Source: Chloroflexota bacterium
GTDB lineage: Bacteria; Chloroflexota; Dehalococcoidia; UBA1151
Assembly (NCBI GenBank): GCA_022561735.1
Contig: JADFQR010000099.1
Coordinates: forward strand, 1 to 5,614
Direction: 5' to 3'
Length of the DNA: 5,614 nucleotides
Numbering within the stretch: position 1 is the stretch's first letter; each line of letters begins with the position of its first letter. Shown one piece after another: positions 1 to 5,546 of the stretch. Under the pieces are notes generated by a model. That model worked only from the letters and a program-made list of their open reading frames with translations. It was not told where the DNA came from and did not search any database. The position numbers were made by a program, and so were the translations under genes.

Positions 1-321
1 AACGGACAGTCCGATGCCAGCGTAAGCACGGGACCGCACGACGACTCTGAATCCGACGACACGCCTGGCAAGAGCGGCAACTCGAACGCCGATGACGCTG
101 GTAATGGCAACGGACAGTCCGATGCCCTGGTAAGCACTGGACCGTCCGACGAGCCCGAGTCCGGCGATGCACCCGCAAACAGCGGAGTTCCGAACGCCGA
201 TAGCGCCATCGAATCTGACGACGCAAGCACAGCTAGTGAGCAGCCCCAGGTCTCCGAAAGTGCGGCTCCGGCGGACGAGCCTGAATCTGACGACACGTCT
301 GGCAATAGCGACAGCTCAAAC
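1..321 (+). repeat. Degenerate in-frame tandem repeat, 36 to 42 codons per unit
   Basis: The first 18 bases of the window recur exactly at 109-126, and the similarity continues beyond them (VSTGP, then D-[DE]-x-E-S), giving a 108-bp (36-aa) period. A third, more diverged copy has its DEPES core 42 codons after the second. At base level 274-321 matches 40-87 at 40 of 48 positions, so copy 3 resembles copy 1 closely. A 17-base block at 75-91 (encoding GNSNA) also recurs exactly at 381-397, outside the regular array. All spacings are multiples of three, so the repeats expand the protein without breaking its frame. The array probably continues to the left of the window. Confidence 0.8.
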
Positions 322-528
322 AGTTCGGGCGTGTCGGTTCCGGCCGATGTCTACGAGTTCAGCGGCTTGCCGGATAACGACGGCAACTCGAACGCCGGTC
401 ACAGCATTATCAGCCAGTCATATCCCCAGATCGTGCCCGGTTTCGACGACCCGGCGGACGATGACGACCCGAGCGCCTCAAGCGGTGGCAAGGGTAAAGG
501 CCGACAGAACGGCAAGGGCGGTAAGTGA
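1..528 (+). CDS. C-terminal part of an Asp/Ser-rich repeat protein of unknown function (5' end outside window)
   Basis: The frame is open from the first base of the window and runs 175 codons to a TGA at 526-528, so the gene begins upstream. I do not recognise the family. The visible part is low-complexity: Asp, Ser, Gly, Asn, Pro and Glu dominate and hydrophobic residues are scarce, as in a disordered extracellular or wall-associated stalk. Degenerate repeats fill residues 1 to about 108 (DDSES, DEPES and DEPES cores at residues 14, 50 and 92). A less repetitive stretch (about 111-150, with VYEFSGLP and SYPQIVPGF) follows, then an acidic patch (DDPADDDDP), then a strongly basic end, GGKGKGRQNGKGGK. 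There is no LPXTG motif, C-terminal membrane anchor or recognisable enzyme motif. The recurring in-phase repeat is the main evidence that this frame is coding. A surface or secreted protein is inference. A histidine kinase gene follows 84 bp after the stop in the same direction, so co-transcription is possible. Confidence 0.72.
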   Translation, partial: NGQSDASVSTGPHDDSESDDTPGKSGNSNADDAGNGNGQSDALVSTGPSDEPESGDAPANSGVPNADSAIESDDASTASEQPQVSESAAPADEPESDDTSGNSDSSNSSGVSVPADVYEFSGLPDNDGNSNAGHSIISQSYPQIVPGFDDPADDDDPSASSGGKGKGRQNGKGGK

Positions 529-539
529 TGCCATACCGA

Positions 540-549
540 TGTGTACACA
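540..549. promoter_or_regulatory. Perfect 10-bp palindrome ahead of the histidine kinase gene
   Basis: The sequence TGTGTACACA is its own reverse complement and lies in the 84-bp gap between the repeat-protein stop and the kinase start, 63 bp before the chosen ATG. It could be an operator half-site pair. A 10-bp palindrome is short enough to arise by chance, and no convincing -35/-10 pair sits beside it, so this is a weak regulatory call. Confidence 0.2.
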
Positions 550-599
550 ACCCGAGGCTGACGCGGATCAACGCGACACCGAGTGTTGCGATATCGATT

Positions 600-603
600 G
601 AGG
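600..603 (+). promoter_or_regulatory. Ribosome binding site that decides the kinase start
   Basis: GAGG lies 9 bases before the ATG at 613. The upstream in-frame GTG at 583 has no purine-rich stretch in front of it, and starting there would add ten residues (MLRYRLRHDP) ahead of the MRR-plus-hydrophobic segment expected at the N-terminus of a membrane kinase. The ATG is therefore preferred. Confidence 0.55.
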
Positions 604-612
604 CACGATCCG

Positions 613-2166
613 ATGCGTAGGTTCAAACTGACGGCAGCATTCCTGGTGATCAGTGCATTGACGCTCGGCATAATCGCGATCGTCATCCTGAACGTTGCGA
701 GTGCGCAGGAAGAGCGAAACATCGCCGGGCTTACCACCGAGCAGTCAGCTCGCGATGCCAGGCTTCTAGCAGCGACCGTCAGCCGGATTTTCTCCGGGGA
801 GACGGGGGCTGACGCACAGGACTTCGGCTCCACCAGGCCGATCAACGGCCAGGACGGAATCCCGGCAACGGTCAGCGAATTCCTTTCAGAGTCCAACATC
901 ATCCGGCTGGCTCTTTACGAGATCGACGGCCGGTCTGTGTGGAGTTCAGATGGGCGGGACACGCCGGTCGCCGGTGAGCGGGAAGAAATCTTCGAGGCGG
1001 CGGTCGCGGGAGAGGTCGTTTCCGGATTGATCCGGGACAAATGGCTTCCCAACGTTCCCGAGCCGATCGATATCGTCGAAACCTACGTCCCGTTCTTGGA
1101 TCTCGACTCCGATGCTCCGGTGCGTGTGCTGGGCGTGACCCGCGACGTGACGGACGCGCTATCGGCCCGCATCGGCGACACGCGATGGGCGATGTTCCGT
1201 GCCACGTTTATCAGTCTCGGCGCCGGGTTCGTATTGCTTCTTGCGTTCATCGTGGTTGCAGACCGGGCGATCTGGCGTTCTAAGGCCGCAGAGATCCGTA
1301 AAGAGCGAGAACTGGGTGACGAGCGGGTGGCTTCCGACCGGCTCGATATCGAGAACCGGGAACTACAGAAGCTGAATGAAGACAGGGGCAGGCTGATTGC
1401 GCTGGTCTCTCATGAGTTCAGGACCCCGCTCACGAGCATCCTGGCGTTCACCGATATTCTGAGGAAGCGGCAGGACGGGAAGGATGCTGAGAAAAATCTC
1501 AAGCATCTCGGTGTGATCAAGCGCTCAGGCGATCAGCTCCTCAAGATGATCGAGGAGATGCTGGATCTGTCCCGTCTTGAGTCGACGGAATTGTCACTGG
1601 ACGAGACCGAGTTTGACGTTAACGCCCTCATTACGGAGACGGCGCAGAAGATCGGGCCGATTCTCCAGGCGAAACGCCAGATGCTCCAGATATTTGGAAA
1701 CGTGGAAGGAATCTCGATCCGGGCCGACCGGGACCGGCTGGATCAGGTGCTCGTTAACCTGTTGAGCAATGCGTCCAAGTACTCGCCGGTGGGCACGGCC
1801 ATACAACTTGAGGTCACGGCTGGAACCAGCGACCTGCGAGTGGTGGTACGGGACCGCGGTATCGGTATCGCGGAAGAGGATCAGCACCGGATATTTGCGA
1901 AGTTCTTCCGGGTTGACCGTGAGGAGACCCGGTCGATATCCGGAACCGGGCTCGGACTGTCTATCGTCAAGTCGATCGTTGACCGGCATGACGGCGAGAT
2001 CACGGTCGCCAGCCGCCCTGGCAGAGGTACCACGTTCTCGTTCTGGATCCCGACCAGGATTCGGAGGGCACAGGCTCCCCAGCAGATTCGCCCGGCCGTT
2101 GTTTCCCCGGCCGTTGTTTCAAGGTCTTATGTGACCGCCGGGCACGCCATTCCGGCGGTCGAGTAG
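613..2166 (+). CDS. Membrane-bound sensor histidine kinase with extracytoplasmic sensor domain
   Basis: A 517-residue two-component sensor kinase, numbered from the ATG. Domain order: short basic N-terminus (MRRFK); TM1 about 5-28; extracytoplasmic sensor region about 30-193, whose end (IVETYVPFLDLD...VLGVTRDVT) resembles a Cache/PAS-like fold; TM2 about 194-216; charged, probably coiled-coil linker about 221-258 with no clear HAMP domain; HisKA dimerisation domain with the H-box SHEFRTPL and phospho-acceptor His267; HATPase_c domain with N-box NLLSNASKYS (Asn386), G1 box DRGIGIA, F-box IFAKFF and G2 box GTGLGLSI. All residues needed for autophosphorylation appear intact. After the ATPase domain a Pro/Ala/Val-rich tail of about 35 residues contains PAVVS twice in tandem. 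The class normally phosphorylates an Asp on a response regulator; none is encoded in this window, so the partner is elsewhere and the signal is unknown. An alternative GTG start at 583 is less likely. Function class is near certain; ligand and target are not known. Confidence 0.95.
   Translation: MRRFKLTAAFLVISALTLGIIAIVILNVASAQEERNIAGLTTEQSARDARLLAATVSRIFSGETGADAQDFGSTRPINGQDGIPATVSEFLSESNIIRLALYEIDGRSVWSSDGRDTPVAGEREEIFEAAVAGEVVSGLIRDKWLPNVPEPIDIVETYVPFLDLDSDAPVRVLGVTRDVTDALSARIGDTRWAMFRATFISLGAGFVLLLAFIVVADRAIWRSKAAEIRKERELGDERVASDRLDIENRELQKLNEDRGRLIALVSHEFRTPLTSILAFTDILRKRQDGKDAEKNLKHLGVIKRSGDQLLKMIEEMLDLSRLESTELSLDETEFDVNALITETAQKIGPILQAKRQMLQIFGNVEGISIRADRDRLDQVLVNLLSNASKYSPVGTAIQLEVTAGTSDLRVVVRDRGIGIAEEDQHRIFAKFFRVDREETRSISGTGLGLSIVKSIVDRHDGEITVASRPGRGTTFSFWIPTRIRRAQAPQQIRPAVVSPAVVSRSYVTAGHAIPAVE
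2091..2120 (+). repeat. Exact 15-bp tandem duplication in the kinase 3' end
   Basis: The 15 bases CCCGGCCGTTGTTTC at 2091-2105 are repeated without change at 2106-2120. The unit is a multiple of three and gives PAVVS-PAVVS in the C-terminal tail beyond the ATPase domain. The perfect identity points to a recent slippage-type duplication in a region under weak constraint. Confidence 0.9.
2133..2160 (+). terminator. 9-bp GC-rich hairpin at the 3' end of the kinase gene
   Basis: GACCGCCGG at 2133-2141 pairs perfectly with CCGGCGGTC at 2152-2160 around a 10-base loop. The stem lies inside the last codons of the kinase gene, three bases before the TAG at 2164-2166. No T-run follows, so it is not a classical intrinsic terminator. 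It may act as a U-tract-less terminator, a 3' stabilising structure, or simply coincide with GC-rich coding sequence. The stem is certain; the role is inference. Confidence 0.4.
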
Positions 2167-2488
2167 ATCCCCAGAAGTCCCCGGAATCCCCCCTGAACGC
2201 GGGAAGCCCGGGCTACGCCGGGAGCGGGCGTTGGCGGGCGGATCGACCATGCGTCCCAAACGGTAAGGTTGCAGACCGGAGTGCGTTTCTGGCCGGCACA
2301 ACAGGGCGTGGTGGCGCAGTCAAGAAGTCCTGAGACAGGCATTCCCGCGGTTCCGGCGTTCGTTTCCGGGCGAGCCTATTCGAGAGCCCCGGGATACTTT
2401 GATGACCTTGCAGCGCGGGAACTTTAGCAGTGTGCGCGCTGCCCACACGCGGTCCCACGCGGACGATTGCGCTCTACTCGCGCTATAC

Positions 2489-2496
2489 GGGGGGGG
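2489..2496. repeat. Run of eight G residues
   Basis: An uninterrupted G8 tract sits nine bases upstream of the tentative -35 hexamer of the GH15 gene, in otherwise mixed sequence. Homopolymers this long are prone to length change by slippage. As it lies outside coding sequence it could only affect promoter geometry or factor binding; that effect is conjecture. Confidence 0.75.
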
Positions 2497-2505
2497 TCTT
2501 TCCTG

Positions 2506-2545
2506 TTGCCAGCGACGTAATAGGGGATATGTTGGTGGGTAATAT
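2506..2545 (+). promoter_or_regulatory. Tentative promoter of the GH15 gene
   Basis: TTGCCA at 2506-2511 matches the -35 consensus TTGACA at five of six positions. TATGTT at 2528-2533 matches TATAAT at four of six, with a 16-bp spacer. A second AT-rich hexamer, TAATAT at 2540-2545 (four of six), is a rival -10 without a good -35 at normal spacing. This is the most AT-rich patch of the intergenic region and lies 60-100 bp before the start codon, which supports a promoter, but the exact element is uncertain. Confidence 0.3.
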
Positions 2546-2549
2546 AGCC

Positions 2550-2564
2550 GCGGGCGACGCCCGC
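2550..2564. promoter_or_regulatory. 15-bp perfect inverted repeat in the GH15 leader (operator or hairpin)
   Basis: GCGGGCG and CGCCCGC flank a single central A, giving a perfect odd-length palindrome just downstream of the tentative -10 boxes and 42 bp before the TTG start. As DNA it could be a repressor operator near the transcription start. As RNA it would fold into a six-pair hairpin with a three-base loop in the 5' leader. The symmetry is seen directly; the role is inference. Confidence 0.35.
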
Positions 2565-2595
2565 ATACATCGACATTCGCACGGCGCATTCGACC

Positions 2596-2600
2596 GGAGG
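2596..2600 (+). promoter_or_regulatory. Strong Shine-Dalgarno fixing a TTG start
   Basis: GGAGG lies six bases before the TTG at 2607. An in-frame TGA at 2604-2606 directly abuts the TTG, so no upstream start is possible. The next Met in frame is at residue 40, beyond the conserved family N-terminus. The TTG start is therefore secure. Confidence 0.88.
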
Positions 2601-2606
2601 ACCTGA

Positions 2607-4454
2607 TTGGCGTATCAGCCGATTGAAGATTACGGGATCATCGGGGACCTCCACACAGCCGCGCTGGTGGGGGTGAACGGCTCGATCGACTGGTTCTGTG
2701 TCCCGCACTTTGACTCGCCGAGCATGTTCGCAGCGCTCCTTGACGACAAAAAAGGCGGACGCTTCAAGATCGCCTCGACCGCAGACCGCGTGACCTGCCG
2801 GCAGTTCTACTGGCCAGAGACAAACGTCCTGATCACCCGGTTTCTGTCTGCGGACGGTGTCGGGGAGCTGGCTGACTACATGCCGGTTGGGAGGGCCGCC
2901 CGCCGTTCCCACGTGTACCACCGCCTTGTTCGCCGGGTCACCTGCATCCGCGGCACCATGACCTTTCGCATGGAGTGCTCACCGGCATTTGATTACGGCA
3001 GGGCGGAACACACGGTACTGGTGAAGCCGAACGGGGTGATTTTTGAGTCGCCTGACCTGACCATGGCGTTGTACAGCCACGTTCCCGTTGAACAGGATGA
3101 TGGCGCCGTGTCCGCCGAGTTCACGCTGGAAGAGGGCCAGATCGCCGAGTTCGTTATCGGCGAGCTCCGGTGCGATCACAACGATCCCGGGTGCGCCATC
3201 AACGACGACCCGGCCGAGTCGTTCCAGCAGACGGTGGAATACTGGCAAAACTGGGTCTCAAAGATTACCTATAAAGGCCGCTGGCGGGAGATGGTGCAGC
3301 GATCAGCGCTTGCGCTCAAGCTGATGACCTTTGAGCCGACGGGCGCCATCGTGGCGGCGCCGACGACCAGCCTGCCGGAAGAGATCGGCGGAGAACGCAA
3401 CTGGGACTACCGGTACACCTGGATTCGCGACGCTGCGTTCACGGTGTACGGCTTCATCCGGATCGGCCTTACGGAAGAAGCGGCGCATTTCATGGAGTGG
3501 ATTGAGGCGCGCTGTTCGGAGCTTAATCCAGACGGGTCGTTGCAGCTTGTGTATGGCATCGACGGCCGGCACGAGATGCCCGAAGAAGAGTTAACCCACC
3601 TGGAGGGGTACCAGGGATCGGGGCCTGTGCGCATCGGCAACGGCGCTGCGAAGCAACTGCAGCTGGACATCTACGGCGAGTTGATGGACTCGGTGTACCT
3701 GTACGACAAGTATGGCTCACCGATCTCGTACGAGTTCTGGAACCATCTGCGAAGTCTGATCAACTGGGTGGCCGATAACTGGCAGCGTGAGGACGAGGGG
3801 ATCTGGGAGGTCCGCGGCGGACGGAGGCACTTCGTCTACTCGAAGCTGATGTGCTGGGTGGCGCTGGATCGCGGCCTGCGACTTGCGAACAAACGCTCGT
3901 TCCCGGCTGACCGTGACCGATGGCTTAAGGTCCGTGACGAGATTTACGAGTGGATTCAAGACAAGGGGTGGAACGAAAAGATTGGCGCGTTCGTGCAATC
4001 CGAGGGCAGCGAAGCCCTTGACGCGTCAAACCTGCTTATGCCGCTGGTGTTCTTCATGTCACCGAGCGACCCGCGTATGCGCAGCACGCTCAAGGCCATA
4101 AACCGGCCTCTGAACCGGGGCGGCCTTGTCTCTAACAGCCTTGTTTACCGTTACAACCCGGAGTTGTCTCCGGACGGGCTGGAGGGTGAGGAAGGGACGT
4201 TCAACATATGCACGTTCTGGCTGGTAGAGGCGATGACTCGCGCCGGGCGGACGGACAAGGCGATGCTGGACGAGGCGCGGCTCGATTTTGAGCAGATGCT
4301 TGGTTACTCCAATCACCTGTCCCTTTATTCCGAGGAGACCGGGCTGCACGGCGAGGCGCTCGGTAACTTCCCGCAGGCGTTCACGCATCTTGCGCTGATC
4401 AGCGCCGCGTTCAACCTGGACCGGGCGATGGGCGGGAACGGCGCTTCCGGCTAG
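2607..4454 (+). CDS. Glycoside hydrolase family 15 enzyme (trehalase or glucoamylase type)
   Basis: A complete 615-residue protein with no signal peptide, so probably cytoplasmic. GH15 enzymes are inverting hydrolases that release glucose from alpha-glucans or, in a bacterial/archaeal branch, from trehalose. The N-terminal part (about 1-225) opens with the branch-typical [17 protein letters not shown] and [14 protein letters not shown] and should form the beta-sandwich domain; about 226-610 forms the (alpha/alpha)6 barrel. Key motifs: [14 protein letters not shown] (265-278), where Arg274-Asp275 correspond by motif to the -1 subsite Arg-Asp of fungal glucoamylase; [15 protein letters not shown] (331-345); GIWEVRGG with Glu401 in the general-acid position; [11 protein letters not shown] (528-538); LYSEE with Glu576 in the general-base position; and GNFPQAFTH. 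The two glutamates line up with Aspergillus glucoamylase Glu179 and Glu400. Length and spacing are normal and nothing is truncated. Translation starts at TTG behind GGAGG. The family is near certain; trehalose versus malto-oligosaccharide specificity cannot be settled from motifs, and no trehalose or glycogen gene is adjacent. Confidence 0.95.
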   Translation: MAYQPIEDYGIIGDLHTAALVGVNGSIDWFCVPHFDSPSMFAALLDDKKGGRFKIASTADRVTCRQFYWPETNVLITRFLSADGVGELADYMPVGRAARRSHVYHRLVRRVTCIRGTMTFRMECSPAFDYGRAEHTVLVKPNGVIFESPDLTMALYSHVPVEQDDGAVSAEFTLEEGQIAEFVIGELRCDHNDPGCAINDDPAESFQQTVEYWQNWVSKITYKGRWREMVQRSALALKLMTFEPTGAIVAAPTTSLPEEIGGERNWDYRYTWIRDAAFTVYGFIRIGLTEEAAHFMEWIEARCSELNPDGSLQLVYGIDGRHEMPEEELTHLEGYQGSGPVRIGNGAAKQLQLDIYGELMDSVYLYDKYGSPISYEFWNHLRSLINWVADNWQREDEGIWEVRGGRRHFVYSKLMCWVALDRGLRLANKRSFPADRDRWLKVRDEIYEWIQDKGWNEKIGAFVQSEGSEALDASNLLMPLVFFMSPSDPRMRSTLKAINRPLNRGGLVSNSLVYRYNPELSPDGLEGEEGTFNICTFWLVEAMTRAGRTDKAMLDEARLDFEQMLGYSNHLSLYSEETGLHGEALGNFPQAFTHLALISAAFNLDRAMGGNGASG

Positions 4455-4503
4455 CAGGACCGGCGGCGGGCTCTGTTTCAACCTCGACCCGGCACGCCGT
4501 GTG

Positions 4504-4523
4504 GGGTCGATTGGTATCGACCC
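4504..4523 (+). terminator. Perfect 8-bp hairpin downstream of the GH15 gene
   Basis: GGGTCGAT at 4504-4511 pairs exactly with ATCGACCC at 4516-4523 around a TGGT tetraloop. It lies 50 bp past the GH15 stop in the gap between two convergent genes, where a terminator is expected. No U-tract follows on either strand, so intrinsic termination in the textbook sense is not shown; a U-less terminator or a 3' end barrier is the likely role. Confidence 0.45.
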
Positions 4524-4581
4524 GAAGGCGGATTGCTGCGCGTCCTTTCGGTGTTCAAACGCGTGGTTATTCGACCGGTAA

Positions 4582-4600
4582 GGGCGGACCAGTCCCGCCC
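4582..4600 (-). terminator. 6-bp GC hairpin just downstream of the aldolase-like gene
   Basis: GGGCGG at 4582-4587 pairs with CCGCCC at 4595-4600 around a seven-base loop, about 20 bp beyond the minus-strand stop codon at 4620-4622. Its position fits a terminator for the minus-strand gene, possibly working in both directions together with the hairpin at 4504-4523. The sequence past it on the minus strand (TTACCGG...) has no run of T, so the call rests on position and stem strength. Confidence 0.38.
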
Positions 4601-4619
4601 CTCCGGGTGCGTAGCGCCG

Positions 4620-5546
4620 CTAGCTTTTCTGCCAGGTGAAAAGATCGCTGACCTTGTCGTACAGGAAGTCGATCTCCTCCCAGCCTTTGCGGTCGGGCGC
4701 TGTTATTCCGTACGGGGAGCGCCTCGTGTTGTACGTGATCACTCCGCGGCGCACGTACATCTCCTTGATCACGGCCAGGTTGTCGAACAGGAGCAGGGGG
4801 AGGATGCGCTCGTGGACCTCACGTGCGGCCGTTTCGTCGCCCTCCTCCAGCAGGTTCCAGATGGTGGAGTGGACGTCCCCGTAATGGGACGCCGGCATAT
4901 TCCCCGCCTCGCCCCGCTTCCACTCAGCGATAAGCATTCGTGCGCCGAAACCGCCCATCACGCCCATGATGTCGTCACCGGCGGCCTCCATGATTCGCGT
5001 TGCCGCCTCGAGCGGGTCAGCGCCCTCCTCCTTCACGTAGGAAACGTTCGGGACATCGTGGACAAGCCTGGCCAGCGTCGCTGTTGGCATGGCGTACGCC
5101 CCGCCCCAGTTCTGGACAAAAACCGGCAAATCGACGGCGGCTCCCAGTTCGTGGAAAAAGCGGACTACTTCTGCCTCGGTGGTCTTTTTCCGGTGCGGGG
5201 GCATGGCGATGACGGCGTCAGCTCCGGTGTCCTGCGCGTGAACGGCGAGTCCTATCGAGTGCCCGTTGTTGATGCCGGTCACGCCCGCAACGACCGGCAC
5301 CCGGCCGGCGACGACACGAACGGTCGTCTCGATGATCGTGCGCCGCTCTTCATCGGTCAGGAGCTCGTACTCGGACACCATCACCGGCATCACGACGCCG
5401 TGGCACCCGGCCTCGACAGTGAAGTGGAGCACCGATTCCAGGCTTTTCAGGTCCAGGGACTCGTCCTCGTTGAAGGGGGTCGGTGGGATGCCGTAGATAC
5501 CTCTGAATGGGTTCTGAGATGGCGTTCGGGATTGTTGCGTGGTCAA
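4620..5546 (-). CDS. DapA/NAL-superfamily aldolase-like protein (variant active site; not a canonical DHDPS)
   Basis: A 308-residue protein, the normal length for the dihydrodipicolinate synthase/N-acetylneuraminate lyase superfamily of (beta/alpha)8 barrel class I aldolases. Family marks: GIYGIPPTPFNEDESLD at 16-32 (strand 1); LLTDEERRTIIE at 62-73; VPVVAGVT at 83-90; GADAVIAMPP at 108-117; LPVFVQNW at 140-147; and YVKEEGADP at 170-178, with Lys172 in the Schiff-base position. By motif alignment to E. coli DapA, the GTTGE loop is replaced by VMVSE (55-59), Tyr107 by His118, Tyr133 by Gln145, and the carboxylate-binding Arg138 by Ala150. It therefore probably still forms imines with keto-acid substrates but is unlikely to be the lysine-biosynthesis enzyme; the substrate is unknown. 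Start: TTG at 5546 is the only ATG/GTG/TTG between the in-frame stop at 5604-5606 and the conserved first strand. A GGAG (5561-5558 on the minus strand) lies 11 bases before it, rather far. The gene is convergent with the GH15 gene; its upstream neighbour is outside the window. Confidence 0.93.
   Translation of the reverse strand: MTTQQSRTPSQNPFRGIYGIPPTPFNEDESLDLKSLESVLHFTVEAGCHGVVMPVMVSEYELLTDEERRTIIETTVRVVAGRVPVVAGVTGINNGHSIGLAVHAQDTGADAVIAMPPHRKKTTEAEVVRFFHELGAAVDLPVFVQNWGGAYAMPTATLARLVHDVPNVSYVKEEGADPLEAATRIMEAAGDDIMGVMGGFGARMLIAEWKRGEAGNMPASHYGDVHSTIWNLLEEGDETAAREVHERILPLLLFDNLAVIKEMYVRRGVITYNTRRSPYGITAPDRKGWEEIDFLYDKVSDLFTWQKS

Larger units (their letters stand above)
2167..2606. other. 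440-bp intergenic region without a recognisable gene
   Basis: Several short frames are open here on the minus strand, but they overlap each other in different frames and none shows a domain-like sequence. I found no tRNA T-arm, no SRP RNA, RNase P or tmRNA core motif, and no riboswitch consensus I know. The visible structure is a weak GC hairpin at 2207-2222 (CCCGG/CCGGG), a 6-bp hairpin with TGCG loop at 2427-2442 including one G-U pair, an 8-base G-run at 2489-2496, and the promoter-like and palindromic elements at 2506-2564 listed separately. Most of 2223-2426 shows nothing I can assign. Confidence 0.6.

Noticed and set aside
167..601. A 144-codon plus-strand frame overlapping the repeat protein and the kinase start.
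   Set aside because: Its Arg/Thr/Ala-rich translation is typical of an out-of-frame shadow. The other frame has in-phase repeats and a sensible stop before the kinase gene.
583..612. GTG start at 583, giving a kinase ten residues longer.
   Set aside because: There is no ribosome binding site before it, whereas the ATG at 613 has GAGG nine bases upstream and gives the expected short basic N-terminus before TM1.
399..902. A 167-codon minus-strand frame across the end of the repeat protein and the start of the kinase.
   Set aside because: It is antisense to coding sequence on both sides and has no recognisable motif.
2350..2400. Possible tRNA T-arm (TATTCGAGAG in a GC-rich setting).
   Set aside because: No matching acceptor stem, anticodon arm or D-arm could be found around it.
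2427..2442. Hairpin GCAGTG/CGCTGC with TGCG loop as a small-RNA element.
   Set aside because: The stem is only six pairs including a G-U pair, with no flanking structure; expected by chance in GC-rich sequence.
2447..2462. Direct repeat ACGCGG with 10-bp spacing as a possible activator site.
   Set aside because: Six bases twice is too short and GC-rich to be meaningful, and it lies far from the promoter candidate.
2119..2921. Several overlapping minus-strand frames between the kinase and GH15 genes, running into the GH15 gene.
   Set aside because: They conflict with each other in frame, show no family resemblance, and the longest is mostly antisense to the conserved GH15 N-terminus.
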